DNA of 33,064 bases from Methanolobus sp. UBA474 (GCA_002501695.1 DANZ01000143.1:28034-61097); one strand, 5' to 3'. Numbered from the stretch's first letter, positions 9,140-16,568 are shown. A program made the numbers and translations. Notes: generated by a model not told the origin, from the sequence alone.

Positions 9140-9531
9140 TCCGAGATGGGCGAAGATGTCTCCGATGGTGACTGCAGGGAGTTTTTTTCTGTGCCTTCCT
9201 TTGCCTCCATGGCCTTGAGCCTGGCAGTTACCGGCTCCATGACAAACTGTGCAAATTCGACAAGAGTGAACATGTCCACGTTGTCAATGAGCCAGTCTTT
9301 TGTCACTCTGAGATTGGACCTCTGGCAGGCGATGGCCACCACTTCGAGGAGGTCTTCAATTCCCTGGCCAGATTCGAGGGCTGCCTGCTTCTCCGGAGAT
9401 AATGTGAGCTCAATGAGCTTGAGGGTCGCACGAGTAGAGAATACCGAAACGTCAACCTCTTCCCCTGCTATCCTGGCAATCCTCTTCTGTGGAACAACAG
9501 TGCCAAAGTCTTTCAGGATATCAGATGACAA
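9136..9531 (-). CDS. Tail assembly chaperone, upstream (G-type) part
   Basis: 131 residues, between the tail-tube gene and the tape measure. It is a mainly helical small protein, as are other tail chaperones, with the tail end rich in Lys and Ser. Codons 116-117 (AAA AAC) sit in an in-phase slippery heptamer at 9187-9181, so a fraction of ribosomes may make a longer 210-residue protein. The zero-frame product ends 15 codons later. Purine-rich GGAGG and AGGAAGG stretches lie just upstream of the heptamer and could act as Shine-Dalgarno-like stimulators. Start ATG is 2 nt after the tail-tube stop. Confidence 0.75.
   Translation of the reverse strand: MSSDILKDFGTVVPQKRIARIAGEEVDVSVFSTRATLKLIELTLSPEKQAALESGQGIEDLLEVVAIACQRSNLRVTKDWLIDNVDMFTLVEFAQFVMEPVTARLKAMEAKEGTEKNSLQSPSETSSPISE
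9181..9187 (-). promoter_or_regulatory. Programmed -1 frameshift site (A_AAA_AAC)
   Basis: On the minus strand a run of seven A followed by C is read in the upstream frame as GA(A AAA AAC), exactly the X_XXY_YYZ phasing needed. The -1 frame continues without a stop from 9181 to 8900 and includes the whole downstream chaperone ORF. Gene position (between tail tube and tape measure) matches the conserved frameshift of long-tailed phages. Confidence 0.8.
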
Positions 9532-9533
9532 GG

Positions 9534-10328
9534 TTATACCCCCTGCTCGTCGTAGATTTCGAAGAGCTGGTCACCAGCTGTACGTGTAATGTCCAGGACG
9601 CCTTTCATCTTTAGGTGTGGCATTGCTGGATCGTCGCCATCGTCTGCGGGAAACTCGATGCTTTGTCCCTCGTTTACTGTGGCCTTGTAGAGAGTGATCC
9701 TGAATATGTCTCCATTCTCATCGGTGTTCGTGATCCTTACAACCCTGTCAGAGATCGAGGCCTTCCCACCGCTTTTGAGGGTCACTGCCGAGTTTGGAGT
9801 GTAAGAGTAGTCCACTAGCACACTTTCGCCATCAGTGATAACAGAGGACCCAGCTACTCTGGCAATACAGGTGTATCCTGCAGAATCCACTGCAATCACG
9901 TAGTCAGTGTTTCTCACTGCTGTGTTGCCACTGGCATCAGTCACGACTATTGTACTGACCTCAGTTCCGTTTCCGTTCTTGTTATCAAGTCTCATGAAGT
10001 CCGTATCATCAAGGGTATGAGCTTCATCTGTGACAGATACCGGTGTCCCGGCAACTGTGGCATAGGTGTCCAGGCCTCCTCTGATAGTGTTGAGATTCTC
10101 CAGGTCCACCTCCATCATATCGCACTCGATGTAAGCCACATGCTCCTTGATACCTACTTTTACTATGCCAGCATTGTCTGATTTGACCTCTACGTCTTCC
10201 CACTCTTCCTTGAAGACGGCATTACGGACTGCACCGATGTTGATGAGCGTTGCAATTGAGGTTCCCACCTCAAGTTTTCCGGACCCAAAACGTATGGCTC
10301 CGGAGTTCTGTACTGCAGTTTGTGCCAT
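9534..10328 (-). CDS. Major tail tube protein
   Basis: 264 residues, beta-rich, preceding the tail chaperones, as is standard for the tube subunit. N-terminal residues 1-70 (GKLEVGTSIATLINIGAVRN, then VKVGIKEHVAYIECD-like strands) and the C-terminal part with DRVVRITNTDENGDIFRI resemble tail-tube or tail-completion beta-sandwich proteins. A central segment (about 110-175: TVATDAS-like, DYVIAVDSAGYTCIARV) looks like an inserted beta domain, common as a surface decoration of tail tubes. It would polymerise around the tape measure. It lies 2 nt after the tail-completion gene. Confidence 0.75.
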   Translation of the reverse strand: MAQTAVQNSGAIRFGSGKLEVGTSIATLINIGAVRNAVFKEEWEDVEVKSDNAGIVKVGIKEHVAYIECDMMEVDLENLNTIRGGLDTYATVAGTPVSVTDEAHTLDDTDFMRLDNKNGNGTEVSTIVVTDASGNTAVRNTDYVIAVDSAGYTCIARVAGSSVITDGESVLVDYSYTPNSAVTLKSGGKASISDRVVRITNTDENGDIFRITLYKATVNEGQSIEFPADDGDDPAMPHLKMKGVLDITRTAGDQLFEIYDEQGV

Positions 10329-10330
10329 TT

Positions 10331-10717
10331 TTAATCACCATGTGTATGTATGATCTTGAAATCGAGAGGTACATGGAAGAGCCCAGTCTCGTCCTCTATT
10401 GCATCGAGTGAGTTCTCGTATACTATCTGCTTGATGTGGTTCCCGGATGCTACGCCTTTGTATCTCACAAGACAGTCTATCACTGCCTCGGACAATGTTT
10501 GCACCAGTGCGAACGACTCGGCCCAGCATGAGACCTGATATCTTGGTGTGCCATGACCGGTAGTGTGGTCCCTGGGGCCGCTGATCTTATGGATCGTGAG
10601 TGCCGGCAATGTGGCTTCATATGGCATCTTCAGCGGGTAAATCCGACTGTCCACGATTGACCGGACCGATGTATCATCATACAACAGGGACCGTATGGCG
10701 CCATGCAGAGAGGTCAT
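10331..10717 (-). CDS. Tail completion / tail-terminator protein (DUF3168-like)
   Basis: 128 residues. The pattern of an N-terminal helix (AIRSLLYDDTSVRSIV), RIYPLKMPYEATLPALTIHKISG, a short Trp-containing strand (YQVSCWAES) and a second long helix (LVQTLSEAVIDCLVRY) is that of DUF3168-type neck proteins, which cap the tail tube at the head-proximal end. Its start overlaps the previous stop by 4 nt. Position between the gp10-like neck protein and the tail tube supports the call. Confidence 0.8.
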   Translation of the reverse strand: MTSLHGAIRSLLYDDTSVRSIVDSRIYPLKMPYEATLPALTIHKISGPRDHTTGHGTPRYQVSCWAESFALVQTLSEAVIDCLVRYKGVASGNHIKQIVYENSLDAIEDETGLFHVPLDFKIIHTHGD

Positions 10718-11142
10718 GAGTACCTCCCGAGGACTTCCTGGAGCTTCTTTCGTATGGCCAGCTCTATCTCTTCTGTATTCTCATCGAGAGCTGGTCTGAG
10801 GAAAGGTCGGGGTTGCTGATCGTAAATCCTGCCAAGCTTATCAGTGCCCATGAAACCATACTCAAGTCTGCGGGCATATTCCATGGTGGACCCCACTGCG
10901 ATCTCACACCTTTCTGGTGTTCTCTTGGTGCTGACAGGGCTCGCTTCAGCTATGTTACGGAACAGGTTACCTGTAATCCTGTGAGGGAATTCTCCGCCTT
11001 TGCGTGAGTTCTCCTGCGCAGCACTCACAACAACCATGGAACCGGCAACCGTAGCCTCCTCAAGGATATCTGAGATATCCTTGCCAAGGGCTCCCAGCTT
11101 CTTCTGAAGCTCATCAATTCCACGAATCTCTATTCTGAGCAT
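10714..11142 (-). CDS. HK97 gp10-like neck / head-tail joining protein
   Basis: 142 residues from the ATG at 11142 (MLRIEIRGIDELQKKLGALG), which lies 2 nt after the upstream stop. The open frame extends further, but that extension overlaps the upstream gene and is Arg-rich non-protein-like sequence. The N-terminal LRIEIRGIDELQKKLGALGK, then SRKGGEFPHRITGNLFRNI, YARRLEYG and the C-terminal RPFLRPALDENTEEI are hallmark segments of the HK97 gp10 family. These proteins sit in the neck between the connector and the tail tube. Confidence 0.88.
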   Translation of the reverse strand: MLRIEIRGIDELQKKLGALGKDISDILEEATVAGSMVVVSAAQENSRKGGEFPHRITGNLFRNIAEASPVSTKRTPERCEIAVGSTMEYARRLEYGFMGTDKLGRIYDQQPRPFLRPALDENTEEIELAIRKKLQEVLGRYS

Positions 11143-11144
11143 GG

Positions 11145-11420
11145 TCACGTCCCAGTGAATGAAATTACGAACCCTGTCAGCTGCATGATCACGAGTATTG
11201 CGAATCCGATGGCTGCATTCCTGCCAAGCCACCTGTTCTGCTGCTCTTCGAGTACCCTGATCCTGTCCTCGTGGTCCTCTATGGAGCATTTCTCAAGTAC
11301 ACGGATCCTCTTCTCGTGATCGTCCAACTGGCAGCTCATCTTGTCAACGCCAGCACGGATATGCTTGACATCGTTTCTGGTTTCGATGATCTTGTCGTAA
11401 GTATCATTGTCAATTTCCAC
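11145..11420 (-). CDS. Coiled-coil plus C-terminal membrane protein (XhlA/holin-accessory-like)
   Basis: About 91 residues from a GTG at 11420 that overlaps the preceding TAG by one base; GGTGG lies just upstream. A GTG 24 nt earlier also opens the frame but would overlap the head-closure gene without a ribosome-binding site. A heptad-rich region carries an internal duplication (DHEKRIRVLE then DHEDRIRVLE) and is followed by one C-terminal membrane span (AAIGFAILVIMQLTGFVISF). This coiled coil plus tail-anchor design is that of XhlA-type hemolysin or holin accessory proteins. It lies within the neck genes, an uncommon site for a lysis gene, so a virion or membrane-adaptor role is equally possible. 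Confidence 0.6.
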   Translation of the reverse strand: MEIDNDTYDKIIETRNDVKHIRAGVDKMSCQLDDHEKRIRVLEKCSIEDHEDRIRVLEEQQNRWLGRNAAIGFAILVIMQLTGFVISFTGT

Positions 11421-11776
11421 TACTCCACCGCCTTGAGATCGCACTCATAGTGGTGTACAGTGTTCGAAAACATCCAGAAGATCGTTTTGACGGAGGTGAT
11501 CTCATATGGCTTGGAGAACCCGGGAACCGTGCTTGTGATGGTCTGCCCCTCTGCAACTGTCACCGTTGCCGGCAAAATGACAGCAGGAGATGATACGCTA
11601 TGTTTCCCACTGTCAGGAGTGATTATCCCATCGCCTTTGCCAGTGCCGTTGTAAAAGAAACGGCAAGCAGATGATGTTAATGATCCTGTATATACAGGTG
11701 TGCCATAATCATCCTGGGAGGTCTGTATCCTGCTGATGATACTGCAGGTGTGGATCATTCCGATATCGCCTATCAT
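11420..11776 (-). CDS. Head closure (stopper) protein
   Basis: 118 residues. A beta-barrel pattern with HTCSIISRIQTSQDDYGTPVYTG at the N-terminus and strand pairs ending in HHYECDLKAV is typical of the SPP1 gp16 / HK97 gp7-like stopper that closes the connector after packaging. The ATG overlaps the adaptor stop by 4 nt. Located between the adaptor and the gp10-like gene, as in siphoviral neck modules. The family call comes from motif layout and synteny. Confidence 0.7.
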   Translation of the reverse strand: MIGDIGMIHTCSIISRIQTSQDDYGTPVYTGSLTSSACRFFYNGTGKGDGIITPDSGKHSVSSPAVILPATVTVAEGQTITSTVPGFSKPYEITSVKTIFWMFSNTVHHYECDLKAVE

Positions 11777-12159
11777 AGACCCTCACTGTTCACTGTCCTG
11801 ATGCCTGCTCTGCCGTATAGTACCGAATAGCCTGAAGTAGCGTACCTATACTGCTTCATGTATCTCTCTGCCTTATGCTCGTGCTTCTCGATATCAGCAT
11901 CTACATTGTTGGACTGGGATTCGTTCCCTATCTTGATTTGAGCGGCCAGTTCTCCGGTGTGTTTCATCTTCTGCAGGGTCATGGCTGCTGAAAGATGGGT
12001 GCATGCCAGGACCAGTCGAGTGTCAGTAGAATCAGTACCGCCTCCTGTAGTGAGTGTGACAATATCACCAGCATGGGAGATCATGCCAGTGATATCGACG
12101 TCTGTGAGGGTTTTGGGGTCCACTATGGACCTGACGTCAGCTACTGTACACAGTGCCAT
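11773..12159 (-). CDS. Head-tail connector / adaptor protein
   Basis: 128 residues, mostly helical. The N-terminal MALCTVADVRSIVDPKTLTDVDITGMI followed by LACTHLSAAMTLQKMKH is the pattern of SPP1 gp15 / HK97 gp6-like adaptors: short helices that track the portal's outer rim. The C-terminal YMKQYRYATSGYS is compatible with the tail-facing arm. It precedes the stopper gene with a 4-nt overlap. Confidence 0.75.
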   Translation of the reverse strand: MALCTVADVRSIVDPKTLTDVDITGMISHAGDIVTLTTGGGTDSTDTRLVLACTHLSAAMTLQKMKHTGELAAQIKIGNESQSNNVDADIEKHEHKAERYMKQYRYATSGYSVLYGRAGIRTVNSEGL

Positions 12160-12162
12160 TGA

Positions 12163-12399
12163 TCATCTCTCCTGAATGTCCATCTTCATCCAGCAGACCT
12201 CCACACCTGATTCATCATATCCGCGCATCATGAGAGTATCGTTGGCAGGGTCCACTGAGATAGTGATAGAATCAGTCCCGTTGATGCCGGTTATTGTCTG
12301 GCTCGATTCCGATCCATCTGTCTCAGATACAAGTACAGATGCACCACAGATAGCGGAGATCACCAAGACCACGGCTACCGAAACAGCGCGCTTGTCCAT
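12163..12399 (-). CDS. Small exported or membrane-anchored protein in the connector block
   Basis: 78 residues. An N-terminal MDKRAVSVAVVLVISAICGASVL is a clear signal peptide or anchor (Lys-Arg, then a 17-residue hydrophobic core). The remaining ~50 residues are acidic, rich in Thr, Ser and Ile and probably beta (GINGTDSITISVDPANDTL). No family is recognised. It is separated from the upstream small gene by 3 nt and from the adaptor by 3 nt, so it is part of the same operon. A secreted or cell-surface product in the middle of a connector module is odd; it may be a moron gene acting at the host envelope. Confidence 0.65.
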   Translation of the reverse strand: MDKRAVSVAVVLVISAICGASVLVSETDGSESSQTITGINGTDSITISVDPANDTLMMRGYDESGVEVCWMKMDIQER

Positions 12400-12402
12400 G
12401 AT

Positions 12403-12624
12403 TTACACCGCTGTTTTCCTTTTGTATTTCCTCGGCTCATCCGGGGACGTTGGTTCCTGGTTGGGTACAGCAGGCAGGACATCTTTCAGGGTCTCGACCG
12501 AGTTTCCAAGTTTCTTCGCTCTATCTGATGCGCACTCGAACACATCACCTTTCCTGAACCTCATTGCCTTGCCATCGAGGTCGATCGCCAGATGGCTGAC
12601 TTTGACTTGTACTTGAACCAGCAT
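12403..12624 (-). CDS. Small conserved-type structural-module protein
   Basis: 73 residues, charged, without membrane segments. The middle part (DLDGKAMRFRKGDVFECASDRAKKLGN) has the layout of small virion-module proteins that follow the capsid gene in many siphoviruses and often end with disordered Pro-, Glu- and Lys-rich tails, as here. Its role is unknown. It starts 6 nt after the major capsid stop and is followed by a 3-nt gap, so it is surely cotranslated with its neighbours. Confidence 0.65.
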   Translation of the reverse strand: MLVQVQVKVSHLAIDLDGKAMRFRKGDVFECASDRAKKLGNSVETLKDVLPAVPNQEPTSPDEPRKYKRKTAV

Positions 12625-12630
12625 ATCACC

Positions 12631-13497
12631 TCAGATGCTGCTCAGTTTACAGATCGCCACATTCTGCTTGATCCTCAGGATGCCTGCGGAGTAGACACGG
12701 CCGTTAAGGTCTCCGGTGTCCGGGTGCTTGGAGTCTACACCATGCTCTGTCTTGAAGTCAGAGGTCAGGTAGAAATCGACATATGGTTCTCCAACTGCCT
12801 CGGTAGGTGCTATGAATCCCGTTCCTGTGGTAAGAACATTGCTGGAAAATATCTTCCCACCGTTTAGCATCTCGATTATGTCGGACAGCTCTCTTACACC
12901 GTTAGCGCTACGGCTTGCAATAAGCTGCTGGTACTGAGCACTTGCCAGACACATATTGAACGGCAGACTGTCCACAGGCATTCCGTCATCATCCATGAGC
13001 TCGTATGTCCCAGACAGTGCAGCAGTTGCATTGCCGAAGGTGCCGAAATCCTTGGAGGTCGAGTAATCGTTCCCTGCACCCTGGTAAAGACCATTGATAT
13101 CATAGTTTGTGCCGTCATTGGCCACTCCCATGATGATAGCAGTGTCCTCGGCCTTTGCTGCCTTGTATGCTGCCGAGAGTGCTGATGCTGCATCGACATC
13201 CATGTTCCTTGTCATCCAGCTCTCATAGATGCGCCTGTCAACGATGTAATCCTTCCAGTACACCGGCACCTTGGAGTTTTCGAGCTTTACGTCTATCTTG
13301 TCTGCATTTCCGTCACGGAAACCATAAGATACGAGACCGTCACTGACGTCGGTGATCTTACCCCAGTCAACCGAGGTGATACCAAATCCCTTGGCAGGAG
13401 TGACGTATACGAGCTTTCTTCCTTTGAGGACATTCCTCAGCGGGTCGACCAGCTTGGAGTCCATATCTTTTGAGAATGTTGCTAGTGCATTTACCAT
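12631..13497 (-). CDS. Major capsid protein, HK97 fold (encapsulin-like)
   Basis: 288 residues, placed after the protease/scaffold and decoration genes. The section VPVYWKDYIVDRRIYESWMTRNMDVD followed by Ala-rich helix AASALSAAYKAAKAEDTAII resembles the corresponding part of encapsulin-type HK97-fold shells (a WxDF-like strand, an Arg-rich loop and the backbone helix). The C-terminal DFKTEHGVDSKHP and a final strand pair GRVYSAGILRIKQNVAICKL fit the A domain and P-loop. The absence of a long N-terminal delta domain agrees with a separate scaffold. It would form the icosahedral shell around the genome. Confidence 0.8.
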   Translation of the reverse strand: MVNALATFSKDMDSKLVDPLRNVLKGRKLVYVTPAKGFGITSVDWGKITDVSDGLVSYGFRDGNADKIDVKLENSKVPVYWKDYIVDRRIYESWMTRNMDVDAASALSAAYKAAKAEDTAIIMGVANDGTNYDINGLYQGAGNDYSTSKDFGTFGNATAALSGTYELMDDDGMPVDSLPFNMCLASAQYQQLIASRSANGVRELSDIIEMLNGGKIFSSNVLTTGTGFIAPTEAVGEPYVDFYLTSDFKTEHGVDSKHPDTGDLNGRVYSAGILRIKQNVAICKLSSI

Positions 13498-13508
13498 GTA
13501 TGATCACC

Positions 13509-14039
13509 TCAGATGAGACTCCTTACAACAATGTCCGCTGCAGCACCGGATGCATCCACTGACTGCTCTGCGATCGCTACAACAATGCCTTGGGTACCGA
13601 GCGTACCTGCGAGGATCGCACCGTTCGCGGCACTTGATGTCACCTGTGTCGCACCTGATGCAACGGTGAGGCCGGATGCAGCTGTCAGTTCTCCGTTTGC
13701 GGCAGCTACAAGCGGTGTTCCCTTGGTAACATTCTGACCAGATGCCAGCCTGCCGACTATGTAGAAATGGCCTCCGTTGAGGATAGGGGCCATATCATTG
13801 GCTGCATAGGCAGTGTCGACATCAGTGGGCATGAATGCCGGATCTGCCTGTTCGTATCCGAGCCAGCCAAGTGCATTGCCTGCAGCTGTGTTGACAACAA
13901 TATCATCATCGTTGGTCCCTTTCTTGACAAGCCTACCTGGATACATATTGGTCGCAGTCTCGATCATCAGCTCCTGGACAAGAGGAGTTCCCCCGGCTAC
14001 GATCTTATTTGTCGGTTTCACGACGCCTGTGTATGCCAT
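13509..14039 (-). CDS. Capsid decoration / head stabilisation protein (DUF2190-like)
   Basis: 176 residues, Ala-, Gly- and Thr-rich and beta-strand dominated. An N-terminal ETATNMYPGRLVKKGTNDDDIVV and C-terminal QGIVVAIAEQSVDASGAAADIVVRSLI recall the DUF2190-like decoration proteins found between protease/scaffold and major capsid genes. It would cement capsomers from the outside. Gaps of 3 nt upstream and 11 nt downstream place it in the head operon. Confidence 0.75.
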   Translation of the reverse strand: MAYTGVVKPTNKIVAGGTPLVQELMIETATNMYPGRLVKKGTNDDDIVVNTAAGNALGWLGYEQADPAFMPTDVDTAYAANDMAPILNGGHFYIVGRLASGQNVTKGTPLVAAANGELTAASGLTVASGATQVTSSAANGAILAGTLGTQGIVVAIAEQSVDASGAAADIVVRSLI

Positions 14040-14042
14040 TGC

Positions 14043-15002
14043 TTACACCCCCCATTCTTTCTTGGTGCTGTCCCATCTTCCGACCGTTGCGGAAGCTGAG
14101 GTGCTTGGGTACTTCACCGGAGCTGCAGCTGAGAGCTTGATCTTGCCGAACTCATCGGCCATCTTCTCGATGTCAGCGGCAGTCAGATTACTGTAGTCCT
14201 CGGATTTGGTCTCGAGATAGAGATCTTTTCTGGCAGCTGTGAGCTTTTCAATGGCTGCTTCTTTGTCCCTTGTCTCCTTGTCGGCAGCAATGGCGGCAGC
14301 AATTAGTTTCTGAGCCTCTTCCATTGTAATGCGCTTGGAGAGCTCAGCATCCTTGGAGGCCGCGACGGTCTTGAGCCCTTCAATCTCTTTGCTAAGAGAT
14401 GTGACCTGCTCAGTCAGATCCTTATTATTTGTCTGCAGTTCATCTATCTTTTTCTGCTTTTTAGCAATATGCGTTTCAAGCTCGGTAGGTGTAACCCCAC
14501 CGGTCGGAGGTGTTTGTGTTTCAGTCATGGTATCATCCACCGATGCGATCAAAGTAAAAGTGTTCAGGGTGCGTATTCCTAAACATTCCCCATCTGCAGC
14601 CACCACTTCCCAGCTAGCATTTTCCCACGCAGGGTTTGTTACCAGGGTAAGAGAACGAGTATCGATGCCACTGGCCCAGCCATTTTTCAGGGCGGCTGCC
14701 TTGGTGTATACACTCCATGTCTTGGGCCAGGTGCCTTCCTGGATCTTCTGGGATGCTATAGAATCAGTTATATCAGCACGGGCTTTGACCTCCTGACCTT
14801 CCTTCCAGGCATCAAGTACCTTGCCGATCTCAGCGTTGGGATCCTCAGAATAGTCGCACCCGTGAGGGGAATCACGCGGACATACGCGTATTACCGCGTT
14901 TTTGAGAGAAGAGATTGCGCTGTCTGCTTCTGAGGCAGATACGCCCCAACCGTTTTTGTTCAAAGTGTCTAATGGGAATGCAACGCCTTCAATTATTACC
15001 AT
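14043..15002 (-). CDS. Prohead protease fused to scaffold domain
   Basis: 319 residues from the ATG at 15002; the frame is open to a TTG two codons earlier, but the ATG lies at the expected distance from promoter copy C. The N-terminal ~150 residues look like an S78-type prohead protease: His in PHGCDYSEDPNAEIGKVLDAW, then VKARADITDSIA and a probable nucleophile Ser in TWSVYTKAAA. Residues ~165-250 form a Gln- and Lys-rich coiled coil (KKQKKIDELQTNNKDLTEQV) typical of scaffolds. The remainder may be the capsid-interacting end. It is the first gene of the head-tail operon downstream of cargo zone 1. Confidence 0.8.
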   Translation of the reverse strand: MVIIEGVAFPLDTLNKNGWGVSASEADSAISSLKNAVIRVCPRDSPHGCDYSEDPNAEIGKVLDAWKEGQEVKARADITDSIASQKIQEGTWPKTWSVYTKAAALKNGWASGIDTRSLTLVTNPAWENASWEVVAADGECLGIRTLNTFTLIASVDDTMTETQTPPTGGVTPTELETHIAKKQKKIDELQTNNKDLTEQVTSLSKEIEGLKTVAASKDAELSKRITMEEAQKLIAAAIAADKETRDKEAAIEKLTAARKDLYLETKSEDYSNLTAADIEKMADEFGKIKLSAAAPVKYPSTSASATVGRWDSTKKEWGV

Positions 15003-15018
15003 TAGCAACGAAGGATAA

Positions 15019-15046
15019 ATGCACCTTGTATATATATTTTATACAC
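15019..15046 (-). promoter_or_regulatory. Late-type promoter motif, copy C (head operon)
   Basis: On the minus strand, GTGTATAAAATATATATAC followed by AAGGTGCAT matches copies A and B at 23 of 28 positions (against A) with no gaps. It holds a TATA element, lies 16 nt upstream of the protease ATG and there is no Shine-Dalgarno sequence. It would restart structural transcription downstream of cargo zone 1. Confidence 0.7.
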
Positions 15047-15235
15047 AGTTACTGCAGAAATAAGATGTAATTTTAATTGATTCATGATTATGGAAATTGT
15101 TCTGAAAAGAGTAATAATCTATACATTATTACATGATTAATAAATATCTTTATCTAGCAAGACATATGACATTTTATATAGATGCTAGTACTTTATGGAA
15201 GTATAGTACACGATTAGAGTATACAGGAAGGAAGA
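15047..15235. other. AT-rich divergent promoter region
   Basis: Gap between the minus-strand head operon and the plus-strand cargo pair. On the plus strand TTTTATATA (15172-15180) is a likely TATA box for the 61-residue gene and AGGAAGGAAG (15225-15234) is its ribosome-binding site. No coding sequence is seen here. Confidence 0.5.
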
Positions 15236-15421
15236 ATGACATTCTTTAATTTATTTAGTGGGCTTCCCACAGTATTGGTGGCAATAGGTATAACATTACC
15301 GAACTTGATGACAGTAACTGACACTATGATTCAAGTAAGCTCGGATATGATGACTGGGTTATCTATATTCTTAGTTTGCCTAGGAATGTTCGGTTTTCTG
15401 CATAATATCATAAGTGATTGA
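15236..15421 (+). CDS. Small two-span membrane protein (cargo)
   Basis: 61 residues with two hydrophobic stretches (about residues 8-28 and 41-59) and almost no charge. It is preceded by a strong Shine-Dalgarno sequence AGGAAGG and a TATA box, and is followed after 12 nt by a larger membrane protein in the same orientation, so the two form an operon. It faces away from the structural genes and has an AT-rich composition, which marks it as cargo. No family is recognised. Possible roles are holin-like pore, superinfection exclusion or the small partner of the neighbouring membrane protein. Confidence 0.7.
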   Translation: MTFFNLFSGLPTVLVAIGITLPNLMTVTDTMIQVSSDMMTGLSIFLVCLGMFGFLHNIISD

Positions 15422-15433
15422 TATTAGCCATCC

Positions 15434-16243
15434 ATGACTCCCCTGTACTACTTTGTAGCTTTGTTTCTATTTATGGTCGTAATTTACGAAATGTTTTCTC
15501 ATGTGTCTTTATATAAGTATTATGAGAAGACTATAAATCATTACAAAAAATGTCCTGTTTTTGCTCAGCCACCAAAATTTGTGTCTAAGTGTGGGAGAAA
15601 CGAAATCCCATTTATGAAAGGGAGAATGAATGCGTTACTTATTCAATATATTGTCTTTTTACTTGCTATTGGATTTATATTTTTGTCGGCAATTTGGTAT
15701 CTTTCTTATAAATTAAATATCCCTAGCATCGCGGGTATTTCAATAAATTCGGTATCTGGACATGAGATGTCGTTTTTAGTTATTTCTACCCCTTTCCCAG
15801 ATACTTTAATTTTGCTCATAGTACCAATCATTGCAATAAATCCTTATACAGACTATTTATTAGGCAACCTCTTACAATTACACAAAAGGGCAACTTACGA
15901 TTATGTTCTTACGACTGATAATTCTTCATATGCTAGTGTTGTACTAAAATTGCTTCAATACACTGAATGGAAAGAATTTAGTAAGCGACTAAAGTTTGGT
16001 TTCATCCCTGCTTTCATGTACTACATTAGTTTTAAGTTATTGTTGATTTTTATAATTGGAATTGAAATTCTAAAAGGAGAAGCTGCGATAGAAGCTGTAA
16101 GATTCTCAATTGCTTTTTCATTTGCTTTTCTTGTATCTTGCAGAGCTATATCATTGAATGAGATGTACTGTAACGAAGTTGAAAACACTACTATGGAGCA
16201 CGAACTACCTCATCCGGAATTACTTCCCAGCCATACAAATTAA
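15434..16243 (+). CDS. Multi-span membrane protein (cargo)
   Basis: 269 residues with about five predicted membrane spans (roughly 3-22, 68-92, 123-142, 190-214 and 222-242) and a soluble section around 145-188. The ending is hydrophilic. It is the second gene of the plus-strand pair. No family is recognised. Base composition is markedly AT-rich relative to the structural genes. It may act at the cell membrane with the 61-residue protein, for example in entry exclusion, but nothing in the sequence proves it. Confidence 0.75.
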   Translation: MTPLYYFVALFLFMVVIYEMFSHVSLYKYYEKTINHYKKCPVFAQPPKFVSKCGRNEIPFMKGRMNALLIQYIVFLLAIGFIFLSAIWYLSYKLNIPSIAGISINSVSGHEMSFLVISTPFPDTLILLIVPIIAINPYTDYLLGNLLQLHKRATYDYVLTTDNSSYASVVLKLLQYTEWKEFSKRLKFGFIPAFMYYISFKLLLIFIIGIEILKGEAAIEAVRFSIAFSFAFLVSCRAISLNEMYCNEVENTTMEHELPHPELLPSHTN

Positions 16244-16321
16244 ATTGTAACAACATGTCAAAACTGATTTGAGGATTCTGAAACAAAAATTAGTATAGAT
16301 GTTCCATGAAGTTCAGTAGAA

Positions 16322-16558
16322 CTATTGCTTTATGAGTTCAAACTGAACTCCATGATCACCGGGGCAGGGTTTTTTATGATCATTAGCACCCTTTCAGATT
16401 TCCCGGGGAATTCCTTCTGGAAAAGCATCGCAGATATTAAGGCTTGTACCGTTGGCTCTTAAGGTAGGCGCACGAAGATGTTTACAAAATGTACAGACAG
16501 GGCTATAGAGAATCTCTGAATCAGTTCTATCGTTTATTATGATGTCGCCTTCGGCCAT
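16322..16558 (-). pseudogene. Small Cys-rich viral protein interrupted by an in-frame TGA
   Basis: The frame from ATG 16558 runs 54 codons (C22-x2-C25 and C43 visible) to ...CDAFPEGIPREI, meets TGA at 16394-16396, then continues 23 more codons (KGANDHKKPCPGDHGVQFEL) to TAG at 16322. The two halves together match a small protein family I recall next to phage MuF genes: CxxC, CDAFPxGIPxEI, then GxxDH and PxPGDxGxxF. The TGA replaces one variable residue inside the conserved segment. AAGGA overlaps the upstream stop and serves as ribosome-binding site; the start is 10 nt after the JAMM gene stop. A point mutation from TGG or CGA/AGA is the likely cause; the TAG ends the frame normally. Confidence 0.65.
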
Positions 16559-16568
16559 AACTCGATCC

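Noticed and set aside
16322..16558. TGA as selenocysteine, or TAG as pyrrolysine, in the Cys-rich gene
   Set aside because: No hairpin typical of a selenocysteine insertion element was evident, and the TAG falls at the natural family end; a nonsense mutation is simpler.
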